The position numbers and the translations under genes are program-made. The notes beneath the pieces were generated by a model. The model did no database searches. It was given only the letters and a program-made list of their open reading frames with translations, and was not told the origin of the DNA. DNA of 64,000 nt from Dryocosmus kuriphilus (Eukaryota > Arthropoda > Insecta > Hymenoptera > Cynipidae): NCBI GenBank assembly GCA_038277395.1, contig CM076192.1:194745647-194809646 (forward strand). The letters run 5' to 3'. Of the stretch, positions 32,640 through 43,940 are shown piece after piece (positions within the stretch are counted from its first letter, which is position 1; the number at the start of each line of letters is the position of its first letter).

Positions 32640-33660
32640 GTAAAGTTCAAAAAAACTGCACTAGAGATTATCTTCTCTTCATGTGAATATTAAAGTCACT
32701 ATACCTTTTCACAGTAAATAATGTCTTTAAAGTAACTATACTTTCTTTCACTACATATGAAAATCCATAATAATAAAGTCCATAACACAAACTGCACTTC
32801 TGGCTTTTCAACAAATACAAAAGTCCATGATAATGTCTATAAGAAAAATTCATAAAGCTACAGTTCTGTTTTTTCCCACATATAATAGTCCGTAGTGAAT
32901 TCACAAAAACTGCGCTTCACGCTTAGGAATACTTTTATCTTTAAATCAAATATCCATATTTCACCAGTCAATATTAGAGTTCACAAAAAATTCACTGGAA
33001 ATTTTCTTCGCTCAATGTGAAACACTTGACAGACAACGCTGAACTGAATGCACTCCGTTTCACTCGCACTTTTGTAGACCACCTCTGGAAAGATCCGCCC
33101 ACCAGAACAAGCAATGCTTCGAGAACTCGTTGCATCATCTTGCATAATGTGCTGAAATCGTAGCATCCTCTTGCGTAATCTAACTTTCGAGAAACTTCTC
33201 TAGATATCGCACCGTCTTCCGTAACGTGCTGAAAACGTTGCATCATCTTGAATAATCTAACGTTCGAAAAACTTCTATGCGTGTTGCATCTTCTTGCGTA
33301 ACGCTGCATTAACTTGTTTAATCTAAACTTCGCGAACCATCTACGCACTACCTACTAGAACATTCTGATGGGAATCCCTGCAGGAAATTGGTGCATCATC
33401 TTGCATAACCTGATGAAACTTGTCGAGCTTCTACTGCGTAATCTAACCTTCGAGAAACTTCGAGCAAATACACTTTGCGAACTTTCGGCGCAGTACTTTG
33501 TAGAAAATTCTGGTGGATATTATTGCTTCATCTTGCGCAACGTGATGAAACTTGTCGAACACCTACAACTTTTTCGAACCCCCTAAAATATATGTAGATT
33601 GGGGTACTGGTCTAGAAAATCCGCATCGGATTGCAGAGGCGTCAGTCCGTCATTGAACAT
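32640..33660. repeat. Polinton non-coding region with short degenerate repeats
   Basis: Two textures are seen. From 32,640 to 32,960 phrases like 'aaagtccataataatgtc' recur. From 33,110 to 33,560 units of about 60 bp recur, composed of 'gttgcatcatcttgcataat', 'gtgctgaaa' and 'taatctaactttcgagaaac'. No gene is visible. Confidence 0.6.
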
Positions 33661-33683
33661 ACAGCGTGTAATGTCTCTTCAGA

Positions 33684-33917
33684 ATGAATTACCCTGAGAA
33701 AAAGGTGGATTTCAGTGCTATTGATAAAGTTGACCGATTGAAAGAGTTCATACCAGTGAAGTCATTATCTGACCTGATAGTGAAGAACGAGTATGCTGTT
33801 ACCAAGGTCATTAAACTTCAAACGAAGTATGGTACAAAATTCTTGGCTGAGGTGGAGAATAAGGACGCTGTCTACTTGCCGAGCAGAATGAAGAAGATCT
33901 TTGTGGATCCGGCCTAA
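33684..33917 (+). CDS. Small basic/acidic protein of Polinton right arm
   Basis: An intact 77-codon frame starts MNYPEKKVDFSAIDKVDRLK and contains VTKVIKLQTKYGTKFLAEV and VYLPSRMKKIF. A short conserved-looking core of the form KYGxKFLAEV...VYLPSRM resembles small single-stranded-DNA-binding-like or accessory proteins that Polintons often encode near one end, but the family assignment is a guess. No membrane segment is present. An identical copy sits at 51,492-51,725. It is the only undamaged frame in the element. Confidence 0.45.
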   Translation: MNYPEKKVDFSAIDKVDRLKEFIPVKSLSDLIVKNEYAVTKVIKLQTKYGTKFLAEVENKDAVYLPSRMKKIFVDPA

Positions 33918-34029
33918 ATGGATACATTCGAGGAGATCGAATTAGCAGTCTAGGCTAAAAACATCTCGTTCTGCTACTTTGGTGGAAAATACAACCTCTT
34001 TGAATCTCATTATATTGAATAAAAGAGCT

Positions 34030-34450
34030 TTGTATTGAGGAAGCTTTATGTGAATAATAAATTATAACATTCACAGATGAACTGCCTGTGTGAACTCAAT
34101 ACTTAATTTTACTTTATAGATAAGAGAGAGAAGAAAAGTGAGTCTCACGTTTCTCCCGCCCTGCAATACCTTGATTTACTTAGCTTTAATTTATGAATAA
34201 GAGAGAGAGAGAAAACTGGATTTCATGCGTTTCTTTCCGCTTTGAAAAATCTTGGTTCCTTCAAACAACAACAACAATGGATTTTTCCCTCCACTTTGAA
34301 ACATGGATGGGTAGAAATTTTTAGAAGTAAGTATTTTATTAACTCTTCACCTTCATGTCGAGAAATTACGTGCTGAAACCTGTAGATGCGTGTCTAGAAA
34401 CTGGGAATCCCCATAATACGTCACATACAGTATTCGTAGGAGAGAGAGAA
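34030..34450 (+). repeat. Polinton right-arm non-coding sequence
   Basis: Shares ordered blocks with 7,700-8,100, including 'aataaattataacattcaca' and 'ctggatttcatgc'. It contains short GA runs near 34,200 and 34,440. No gene is seen. Confidence 0.6.
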
Positions 34451-34639
34451 ACGTAAATTCCAAATCATAATCGTGACTGCATTTCTACATATTTATGGGT
34501 GGGTGAAGGGTCAAGGGTGGGGATTTTGTGTCTCTAGCTATTGCAAATAAAATAATCGAGAATAAGCTTAGCACGGACATGAGCTTCGTCAGTCCTCGAG
34601 GCATGTAGTCTTCAACAGAACCTTTCCTTAACGACTAAG

Positions 34640-34775
34640 TTAAATAGTTTATTTCACCCGGGACAAATTTCTACCTTACCGACAGAAGGCAACTAGCCTC
34701 AAATTCCTACTCTACCGACTAGTGGTAACCACCTGACCAGACTCGTACCTTACTGACTGATGGCAACTAGTAGAT
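34640..34775 (+). repeat. Polinton right terminal inverted repeat (truncated)
   Basis: Contains 'gtcgttaaggaaaggttctg' in reverse and three sub-repeats of the 'ctaccttaccgacagaagg', 'ctctaccgactagtggtaac' and 'cttactgactgatggcaac' type. The inner part is the reverse complement of 26,060-26,140. The outer part with the 'gcgccatctgttg' word found in the left repeat is missing, so the right end is truncated. Confidence 0.7.
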
Positions 34776-36124
34776 TTATGAAGAAATTTTAAACTTCACA
34801 GCTTTCGATTATTTTATAAGATTCTCAACTGTTTCCACGAATTTGCGGGTGTTTTCATGGTTTCAAGAATTTTACTGGTGTAATGGATTCTACGTGTGAC
34901 TGTACAAATTTACTGCAAGTCAATTTAATATTTATATATTAACAAGAATCCGCCCACGTGGTCACATATGGTACGGCAAGTAGTGGTTTAATAAAAGCGA
35001 CTTACTCATATTTTACAACCAAATCTCGCACTAAACCGCTTTGTACCATTAAGGGAGGTTACCCAAATAATTTTATTCTTCTAAGTAGTGCAACTTTACA
35101 ATCTCACGCTGCGGAGGTTGTTCCCCGTCTCAGCTGTCGTTCCCGAATTCCACAATGGACGTCTGATTCACGTAAGTACACTTTTACTTAGTATTTGCCA
35201 TGTGTGGATGGTCAAGCGTTTAGCTTGGTGTGTGCAGGAAAACGACAAATACCTCAATATATGTATATATGCTAGGCTCCCAACCAGAAAATGCCCAATA
35301 GAGGTTTAAACCGCGCACACCTGGGAGTGGGCACTTCTGAATGCCCCGAACTAGGTGAGAGCGCTTTCACGTGCACCGAACTAGGTGTGGGCATTCTCAA
35401 ATGCACCCACGTAGGTGGGGCAAAACTGAAACGTCCCGAACCCATTCTGGTTGTCTTTAGATACAGAGAACGCGTTTTCTGTTAAATGAAAATTTGTTTT
35501 TGTGATAAAAAACTAGAATTTTTATTCAGGCACATTCTGAAGCACACAATCCTGTTCAAAGTCAATGATGAAGAGAAGAAAAAGTTATCATATGCTATAT
35601 GACTGATGTTAAAAAGTGATGAGGACGATATAATTACTATTGTTATTGCTTTGTCAAATTTGCTCAAAATTATTTATAAATATTAGGTACATAACTATTT
35701 ACCAGTTTTTTGTTTAGATCTTTTAAAATAACATTTCTTAAACAGATAGCCAATTTAATAATAATAAACATATTCCAAATCACCAGAGGATATGAATTTT
35801 CAACAAATTAAATTTTTTTCCAAAAAGTACCTTGAGGACTGATATAAATTTCGAGAAAATGAATGTTAAAAAATTGGAGGCAAACTTTTTTTTTAAATTG
35901 GTCGAGATTTTATGAAATGATACAAAAATACCATGGTGGCCGAAAAAAAATTAGTTAATAAAATATCCCTATGCTTTCTATGACGGACCAGTGTATGTCT
36001 CGAAGATCAGGTCCAACCTTCTTATACGATGATGAGAAAAATCTTGTTTTTTTTCTATTAGAATAGTAAATATAACTTTTCGAACTTTTTTTCCACATGA
36101 AGCTACCCAATATAATAAAACAAT
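34776..36124. other. Spacer with one possible splice donor
   Basis: No gene recognised. A short GC-balanced stretch (35,085-35,172) ends in a strong donor-like CACGTAAGTAC at 35,170-35,180 and might be a first exon, but nothing identifies it. The 30-bp repeat at 35,321-35,440 is listed separately. The rest is AT-rich. Confidence 0.35.
35321..35440 (+). repeat. 30-bp minisatellite, four units
   Basis: Four units of exactly 30 bp start at 35,321, 35,351, 35,381 and 35,411, each with a 'taggtg' or 'tgggag' start and a 'tgc(a/c)c(c)cgaa' end. Because 30 is a multiple of three, a frame translates as four 10-residue repeats of the form LGVGxxxCPE. No evidence of expression is visible. The duplicate is at 53,129-53,248. 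Confidence 0.85.
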
Positions 36125-37145
36125 GTCTTGCAACATGTCCCGCTCAGTCTAATTTGCGCGCTTTCATTACTCTATTCATATTTACTGTCCCGTAGAGAGC
36201 ATGCAGTTCATCATTAGGTATTTTGCTCCCTTCACAAGTCTCTTCGTCCATTTTGGTACCGTAGATTAAGTACTTTATTTTCAAGTAATCTAAACCTATT
36301 CCCCTCTATTTTTGTCAGCGCCCACGTTCCGCACATGTACATGACGACCGGCATTATTATCGTTTTGTAAATTCTTAGCTTGGTGTTTCTACGTAGATAA
36401 CGAACGCTACTTTAGTAACGTATTTTTTACATAGTAGCACCCATTGCCATCATGCAGCCACCTGTTTATTTTCGTTTTAAAGTAATTGTCGCAAGATATA
36501 ATATTCCCCAGGAATTCAAACTCATTAACTCTTTCAAATTTCATATTTCCGGCCATTAGATCCACCTCTTCATTGCCTTCTTCTGATCTGTCGACGATCA
36601 AACATTTTGTCTTCGATTTGCTAACTTCAAAACCTATTTCCTTGGCTTTCGTGATCAACATTTCTGCATTTTTAACTGCCGTTTCATTATGATCCCCGAT
36701 TAAGTCGAGATCATCAGCATATCGTAGAATTTGTATTACCCCATTGAGGGTAGCACGGGACTGATTATTTTTACTCGTCTGACCGCGTGTTCTAAAACTA
36801 GCTTGAAAAGAATGCACGAAAGCGCATCGCTCCGTTTCAGGCCATCGCGGATCAAAAACTCTTCAGATAAACTTCCGTTTACGCGTATCCTACCCCTACA
36901 GCCGCTTAAGCAAACTTCGATTAGTCTAACCAATATCCTTGGTACACCCAAGGTCTCCAGATTCCAGTACACTCGTGCGCGTATAATAAAGGCGTAAGCT
37001 TTTTTGAAGTGTATTGCTTGATTAAATTTCCATTCCTTTTCTAACAGTTGTATGCGTACTTCTTTCCAGATTGCGCGTATTAATCTACAAATTTTCCTTG
37101 TGTGGCTAGGGCCCCTATTTTTTGTCAGCTCTGACTGTAGTTCGT
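36125..37145 (-). mobile_element. RTE-like non-LTR retrotransposon, truncated, minus strand
   Basis: Minus-strand reverse transcriptase pieces run from motif A (FKKAYA), through LVRLIEVCLSGCRGRIRVNG and the LKRSDALSCILFKLVLE motif, to the YADDLDL catalytic box and the KTKCLIVDRSEEGNEEVD region. The sequence stops near a KARKLD segment at about 36,125. It aligns with the complete plus-strand LINE at 40,142-43,711 but lacks the endonuclease, the 3' end and about 230 bp between the region before motif A and motif A itself. The catalytic YADD is intact, but the reading frame is not. Confidence 0.8.
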
Positions 37146-37801
37146 CAATGCAACGATACTAGTTTTTAAGATATTTAACTGCAAAGTTAGTGATTTTAAC
37201 ATGATATCTTATGGAAAAGTAGTATCTATGCTGTACATAATGATTTTTCACGACTAGGATTTCTATACAATTTCAAAAAAAACATAAAATACGATTCCTC
37301 CAGTCTTTCCGAATTCGGAGGTATAAAAAAATGGGTCTACCGCAACTAGTTTTCACGTATTTTGCAAAGCAAGGAAACACTTTTCTATCTTCTTGTACTA
37401 AGCGTGAGGCAACTTTCCCGCCAGGCCGGTGTTCAACATCGTTGCGCTGACACCAATGAATCTATTAGTAAGTGTGTGGACCGAGAGTGCAGCCTTGTAG
37501 ACAGTGAAAGAGAGAACGCGTTATGTCAAGGATGAGAGAAAAAGGATGCAATGTGAAAGCAGGCCTGGTCAACTGATAAATGAATCTCCCAAATTTTACC
37601 TGCCTTCCAGGGAAGAAAAATTAGGCAAGATATAGAATAATTGAAATGCAATATTAAAGTTCAATGGAGTTGTTCCAATTTATGTATGTCAGATATAATG
37701 AAATATAAGTGGACAGAATAATTTCCGTCATACAATACAAATAATAAAATGTAGTATAATATAATGTAATTTATTCTTCATTACTTAAAGACTAAATTAT
37801 A

Positions 37802-37856
<55 letters not shown>

Positions 37857-38459
37857 TTACTATATATACGTATATAATAACAAAAGAAAATCCAATAAAA
37901 TTATTTTCAAGTTTCTGTTTCTACACAGCCTTCAGAAGTAAGTATGGAAACACCTTTTTTTCAATTGTTGCGAAAGTGCACTAGGTTTTATAACAAGAAA
38001 TTGCTAAACTATTTCCCTATAATTGCAAAGAAGCTAATAAAATTCAAGGTCTAGTAAGCCCGAGTTGAAAATAAGAAGTTAATTTGGTAAAAAGACATTG
38101 CAAAAAAATTCACTTTTTTTTTTTAAAATATCAGTTACTCTGCAAGTAATCAGCATTTTTGAAGTTCTTGGTCTCATTTGAAAGCAAGGACTGCATTGCC
38201 GAATTTTTCCAAAGATTTTACCGCAAGGAAAAACCTAGCAAAAAAGTCGTCAATTCTGAGAAATGTATAGGTAGGCAATAGTTATTATCAATAATATTCT
38301 TAAACAAGTATTTGTTATTGAGACTTATAAGAAAGGTGCCAATTTAACGTTTTTTTTGCAACATATTTCCATAGAATTAGCATTTTAATTTCAAGATTGT
38401 GCTTATGAGATGCAGAATCTTTTTGTTCGTTATTGCACAATTTTTTAAAAATTATTCTT
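37146..38459. other. AT-rich spacer
   Basis: No gene recognised. Holds an AT microsatellite (37,805-37,851) and a more GC-balanced 180-bp stretch (37,380-37,570) of unknown origin. Confidence 0.4.
37805..37851. repeat. (AT)n microsatellite
   Basis: Pure AT run of about 45 bp. The duplicate is at 55,613-55,660. Confidence 0.95.
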
Positions 38460-40141
38460 ACTGTAATTCGTGTAGTTCAACCAATTTTGCTACAAGCTGC
38501 CTTACTATACGTTTACACGTTGTAACTCTCGGACCGTTACCTACATTCTGGCCAAGTAATAATTTCATTCCATCAACTCCTCCACTACGGTGTGTCTTTA
38601 GTAGATTTTCTAAAGAAATTCAGCCATCGATAATTTCATATTCATACCTGCAGAGACTCCTAATATTTTCGAATTTTCCTCCGTTGTCCCCCTCTTTACC
38701 TGCAAAATCTGCAAAGACTGCTTTCTGGAATTTCATTGCACAATGTTCTCTTGTTTTCGTCGGAATTAATATACCTTCATAGCTTTATTCAGCATTTCGT
38801 CAAAAGTTAGATTAATGCTCTCATGAATTGTGAGATGTTCTGAAATCGGAACGTCGAACAGAGCGTTGTGATTTCCGGCTTGTGATCCAAGAAAATCCTC
38901 GACCAAAGCTACCTGTCTGAAACTCCTTTTTTTTAAATTTTCTATCCTGCAATTTCGCTCTTAAAAGTTGCAACGTGTCTGCCAATCCGTAAACGACAGG
39001 CATGAAAAATCCTAGCATGATCAATTGTTCTACTAATTGCCAAATTCTGGGGAAGTCAAAAGAAAAGTCCTTATGCGCGACCAGTATTAAAGTTGGACTG
39101 ACGTTCTGTAGAAACGCTATAAAATCTGATACAGTAGTTTTCGGCTGCTTTGTCTGTCCAATACAAGACTTGTAAAACATCTCTCCATCATGCACTTCGA
39201 GACTTGTTAGCAAAGATACTGATTCAATGATATTTCGTCTGGGAAGGATGTATACATTGAATTCATGAACTTGTGTTTTTGCACCTATTTGAATGATTTC
39301 ATCAGATTTTTTTAAACCAGTAGTTTCAATATCGAAGAAAACACGCTTCGCAGACTCTGATACGGGGATTTCTGCAGAAGGCTGTGCTGGCTCATCATGG
39401 AAATCTATTCCCACATCAAAACCAGAGTCCGCTTGGTAAGAAATATCTTCTCTTCTCTCTCCTCTGCAATTTTACAAATTTTTCATATCAAATAGTGCCC
39501 GTCATCTTCTCTTGAAGTCAACTCCTTGACACTTCACTTGACGCTTTTCGCCTGCACGGTCTTGATTTTGCCGAAACTTTAAAGATCTTTTGCTGAGAGG
39601 CGGTGAATTTAAAAGACGACAACATTTTTCAACGTATGTGGTGCCAAAACTCTTTTGGCAAATAGCAGAAGCAACCCTGAAATCGTTAGAGCTGGAACCC
39701 CCGTAGTGCCTTGATTTTTTGTTCTTTACTTGCTATTATAACATTTAATGATTCATTGGCTTGGCTGGAACCACACGGAGCTAATTTTTCAGCAGAATCT
39801 GCAAAAGGAGTGAAAATTTTTGTCAAAGTTGCTCGAAATTCGGCCCCAGTTAGTGCCTTACCGCCTGGTAAAAACCTATCAGTGTAATTTTCTTTTTCCT
39901 TTGCATATTCACACCAAACGCCACAATGATCATGATCGCCAAATGCGTGAGGCACAATATTCAAAATCCCTCTTCCAGTTCCTTCAACGTTGCCCTTATT
40001 TGTCTGCAAGACCGTACTAAAATAGTAGCAGAAACTTTTAATTAAATTACTTGGCACATTTAAACCGTACATGAGTTTTTTAAGTTTGGAGCGGGCATGG
40101 TTAATGTCAGTGCATTTTTCGATGGTATGATCAACTTCTCT
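38460..40141 (-). pseudogene. Mutator-like transposase-domain / DEDDh exonuclease gene, 3' part
   Basis: Minus strand. From 40,141 down, a Mutator-like transposase domain segment reads KCTDINHARSKLKKLMYGLN, GILNIVPHAFGDHDHCGVWC and EKLAPCGSSQANESLN. A frameshift at about 39,690 turns the next stretch (SSSNDFRVASAICQKSFGTT) out of frame. A DEDDh exonuclease domain follows (38,821-39,414) with the DIETTGL motif, a HKDFSFDFPRI motif and a LADTLQLLR segment. A C-terminal helical tail (SLENLLKTHRSGGVDGMKLL) follows behind a possible 75-bp intron at 38,700-38,774 (gtatat...tttgcag). The family occurs in arthropods as a transposase-derived protein joined to a TREX/PML-type nuclease. In this unit a one-base deletion at 38,618 also breaks the tail. 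The 5' part lies beyond the LINE at 43,712-43,940. Confidence 0.7.
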
Positions 40142-40799
40142 CTGCTCGGTGGGTTCCTGTCACCACTACGCAGCGCATCCTCAGGTTGCGGATAGAGGAA
40201 CGGCTCCTGAGGTTGAACAGCTTTTGAGGTTAACTGCGAATACAAGAATAAGCAGTCGCGGATAGCCGATAGGAACCAGTCGTGAGTCTGGTGAGCCCAC
40301 TTTGGTAAAAAAATAGGTACACGACGTCCATGGTGTGGGGGGATTCACACTTTCGCGTCCATACGCAATAGGTGGGTTCCACAAAGCCGAGGCTCAGCGT
40401 GTATCCACTTAGAGACACTACCCGAACCAAAACTAAAAACGTTGTAAAGGGAAAATCCTGCTGCCCCATTAGACACCACAGCGATGAAACTGTCCCCAAT
40501 GGACGTGTGGCATGATTCGCCTGTAGGGTCGACGTGGTGTTGTTGCCAGTGTGGCGCACTGCCTTGCTCGTGGACGTTAGGATACGAGGATGATACCGTA
40601 ATGTGTCTGAAGACAAGCTTGCACGGTCCTTGTCAAAGTCGGAAAGCTCCCATACTTAGAACTAGGGAGGTATGGGGGTTATCACTCCTGGGACGGCGGA
40701 CTCACCTGCGATCGTAACAGGATCCCTAACGTGCAGACTTTCTTAAAACTATCATAGCTAACTTCCAAAAACGAGCAACTGCAATAAAATATCTTAAGA

Positions 40800-43638
40800 C
40801 GTGAACTCTTAACGTGCGTAGTCTAAATACTGACAGATTTAGCGAATTCATTGAAATAGCAAAGAGATACAATATTTATACAATTGCACTTCAAGAAACC
40901 TGCTGGCCTGGCGAGTATGCATCAATCTCCAAGTAGAACTACACTTTTCGCTATGGGGAAGCTAAAGGGCGCAAACTGGGTACCGGGTTTCTCATTAACA
41001 AATGAATTTCGCAAGCGGTTATCGATATGGAATTCATTAACGAACGGTTATCATATATTGTACTAAAAGGTAATTTCTGCAAACAGGTGCTAACTAACGT
41101 ACACTGCCCTACCGAGGACAAAGACGAAGATACTAAAGATCTTTTTTACGAAACAATCGAACAAGCTTTGCAAAGTTCCCGGAGTTTGACGCAAAAATAG
41201 TATTGGGAGACTTCAACGCGAAAGTTGGAAAAGAACCGATGTATAGGCCTACAATAGTGTCAGAAAGATTGCATGGCGTCAGTAATGATAATGGGACTAG
41301 AGTAATAAACTTTGCAGCTTCAAAGAACCTCGTTATCAGAAGCACATATTTCAAGCATAAAAATATACTTAAGGCCACCTGAACATCACCAGATAGTATC
41401 ACTCACAATCAGATTGATCACGTTTTAATCGACAGAAGATGTCATACAAAAATTTTCGATGTAAGGTCGCACAGGGGAGCGGATTTAAATTCAGACCACT
41501 TTCTCGTGATAGTGAAACTACGCTCTACACTAGCGTTAAATAAGAAAACTAGCCCTCCAAAGGCAGCAGTACGTTTCAATATAGATAAGTTTAAAATGCC
41601 AGCAGAAATATTGAATTACCAAGTAAAGATTTCGAATAGTTTCGATGCTCTTCAGATACAGGGAGACGATAACGATATTGTGAGGAGGACCCGGAAAGGT
41701 GCAAACTACGGCTTAAAAAGCGAATGAAGGCCAAAGAAATTGGTTTAGAAAATAAGTGCGATCAAACACATAAGAAGTATGTCGAGATTAGTAAAAGTAC
41801 AAATAGGTTTTACAGATCCAAGAAAAGGGAGTGGGAGGAGAATAAAATACTAGCAATAGACACGCATAATAAGCAAAATAACCCGCGTGAGATGTACAGG
41901 GGAATCAATTTTATTAGGAAAGGATTTCAAAGTAGAACGGAAGTATTGAGGGACGAAAATGACAATCTAGTAGCTAATGCAACGGAAAAACTAAATTTAT
42001 TAAAAAACTATTTTTTTAAGCTCTTGAATGTTCGCGAAGCCCCCGTTGAAGTTATTCTCGGTGAAATCGGCACTGCTGATCCACTAATTGGTGAGCCTAC
42101 TGATAAAGAAATAGAAAGGGCGATAAAGAAGTTGAAAAATAACAAAGCAGCGGGCATTGACGACATACTGTCAGAAATATTAAAAAATGTGGGCCCTCGC
42201 CTCACAAGCCAAATTTGTAAATTAATACACGTAACCTGGAAAACAGAACGCATACCGGAGGAATGAAATACCTCTATTATTATACCCATTTTTAGAAAGG
42301 CGATAAAACGAACTGTAACAATTATCGGGGAGTTTCACTTGTGCCTTCGTGCTATAAGATCCTGACCAATGTAATCTTAAGTAGACAAAGGCCTTTTGCT
42401 TAGGAAATCATTGGGTATTACAAGTGTGGAACCCCCCAAAAGTGGTCTACAAGCGATCAAATGTTTACAATTAGACAACTGTTAGAATAGAAATGATAAT
42501 TTTATGAAGCAATACAACAGCTATTTATCGACTTCAAAAAAGCTTACGACTCTATTATACGCGCACGAATTTACTGGAATCTGGAGATCTTGGGTGTACC
42601 AAGGAAATTGGTCAGACTTATCGAAGTTTGCTTAAGCGGTAGTAGGGGTAGGATGCGCGTAAACGGAAGTTCATCTGAAGAATTTTTGATCCCCGATGGC
42701 CCGAAACAGGGCGATGCGCTTTCGTACATTCTTTTCAAGCTAGTTTTAGAACATGCGGTCAGACAAGTAAAAATAATCAGTCCGGTGCTACCCTCAATGG
42801 GGTAATACAAATTCTAGGATATGCTGATGATTTCGACTTACTCGGGGATGATATAGAAACGGTAGCTAAAAATGCGAAAATCTTGATCACAAAAGCCAAG
42901 GAAGTAGGTCTAGAAGTTAGCGAGTCGAAGACGAAATATTTGGTCGTCGACAGATCAGATCAAAGCAATGAAGAGGGGTATCTAATGGCCGGAAATATGA
43001 AATTTGAAAGAGTTAATGAGTTTAAATACCTCGCGACTATCATAACTAGCGACAATAACATTAAAACGGAAATCAACAGGCAACTGCAGGCTGGCAATCA
43101 ATGCTACTATGCAACAAATACATTACTAAAGTCGCGATCGTTATCTAGAAACATCAAAGTGGTAATTTGTAAAACGATAATAATGCCCGTCGTCATGTAC
43201 GGATGCGAAACGGGGGTGCTGATGAAAGGAGAGGAGAACAGGTTTAGGGTATTCGAAAATGAAGTACTTAGAAAAATCTGTGGTCCCAAAAGGGACCAAG
43301 AGACTGGTGAATGGAGAAAACTGCATAATGATAAGCTGCATGCACTCCACGGGTCAGTAAATTTTAATAAAGTAATGAAAGCGCGCAAATTAAGCTGGGC
43401 GGTACATGTTGCGAGAATGGGCAACGAAAGAGCAGTGGCGCAAGTTTTGAGAGGGAAACCGAATAGTAAGAGACCTCTAGGCAGACCGAGAAACAGATGG
43501 GAGAAAAACGTAAGGGACGATCTAAAAGAGCTAGGACATGATTATTTAAACTGGATGCAAGATGCACAGGATAGAGATGCGTGGCGGTTCTGGGTAGATG
43601 AGGCAATGAAATTTCGAGGTCGCAAAGCTACACCATAA
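40800..43638 (+). pseudogene. LINE endonuclease-reverse transcriptase polyprotein, frameshifted
   Basis: In order: the endonuclease start NVRSLNTDRFSEFIEIAK and ALQETCWPGE (about 40,815-40,920), GDFNAKVG (41,210), NQIDHVLIDRR (41,408) and SDHFLV (41,500). The RT region begins KLKNNKAAGIDDILSEILK (42,130). Motif A is IDFKKAYDS (42,530), then PKQGDALSYILFKLVLE (42,700) and YADDFDLLGDD (42,820). A 251-codon intact C-terminal part (42,883-43,638) contains MPVVMYGCET, GEWRKLHNDKLH and the GKPNSKRPLGRPRNRWE motif. Stops and frameshifts occur near 40,935, 41,190, 41,383, 42,266 and 42,805. The element is dead, but its catalytic motifs are readable. Confidence 0.8.
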
Positions 43639-43682
43639 TAATAATAATGATAAGAATAATAATTATTATTGTTATTATTATA
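43638..43682. repeat. ATA/ATT microsatellite tail of LINE
   Basis: A trinucleotide-like AATAAT to ATTATT run directly follows the stop of the LINE protein, as expected for the 3' tail of RTE-type elements. Confidence 0.8.
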
Positions 43683-43711
43683 TTGAGTGTCTGCCTATGG
43701 AAAAAAGAATT

Positions 43712-43940
43712 ATCAACTTCTCTGCGCAAACGTGCTAGGACAGTGGAATCCTCATCTCCAATTAAAGTCTTTAATTCTACGCCCTGTTCCACAAAATGTG
43801 GATTTTTCTCAAAAATTTCCGCAGCTATATTCAATTTAATTATGTTTCTTTTCTTTCCCTTGACAATTATACCATTCTTCCCACACTCCCTGCACCTCAG
43901 ATTCCTCGTTTAAAAGGCGATGCACTTCTTTGTAAATTTT
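43712..43940 (-). pseudogene. Mutator-like transposase-domain gene, 5' part beyond the LINE
   Basis: The minus strand reads ECGKNGIIVKGKKRN, then NIAAEIFEKNPHFVEQGVEL and GDEDSTVLARLRREVD, and breaks exactly at the 12-bp target-site duplication. It continues on the other side of the LINE at 40,141 with DHTIEKCTDINHARS. This is the segment expected just before the zinc-binding part of the Mutator-like domain. Upstream of about 43,940 a TAA and loss of similarity end the recognisable part, possibly at an intron. The first exons are not identified. Confidence 0.65.

Larger units (their letters stand above)
25800..34775. mobile_element. Polinton/Maverick (adintovirus-like) element, decayed
   Basis: A left terminal repeat (25,800-26,115) and its inverted counterpart (34,640-34,775) enclose, in order, major capsid (minus), minor capsid (minus), a DUF8207-like protein (plus), a stalk-like protein (plus), integrase (plus) and family B DNA polymerase (minus). 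This gene content is typical of Polintons, large self-synthesising elements related to adintoviruses. At about 9 kb it is shorter than the usual 15-20 kb. I see no packaging ATPase or maturation protease. Every long gene carries frameshifts or stops, so this is a genomic fossil with no coding capacity for particles. Confidence 0.85.
40142..43711 (+). mobile_element. RTE-like LINE inserted in the Mutator/exonuclease gene
   Basis: A plus-strand element of 3,570 bp is flanked by the 12-bp direct repeat ATCAACTTCTCT (40,130-40,141 and 43,712-43,723), a convincing target-site duplication. It has a GC-richer 5' leader (40,142-40,740), an endonuclease region, a reverse transcriptase and an ATT-rich microsatellite tail (43,638-43,682), as RTE-type LINEs have. 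The clade is inferred from the overall protein type and tail. Jockey- or CR1-like origin cannot be excluded. Confidence 0.85.

Noticed and set aside
33684..33917. Homology between the small Polinton protein and the 131-residue module
   Set aside because: Both are small and have a strand-rich look, but I see no shared motif beyond chance.
36486..36997. Plus-strand frames at 36,486-36,692 and 36,731-36,997
   Set aside because: They lie opposite the minus-strand reverse transcriptase relic and have no family resemblance of their own.
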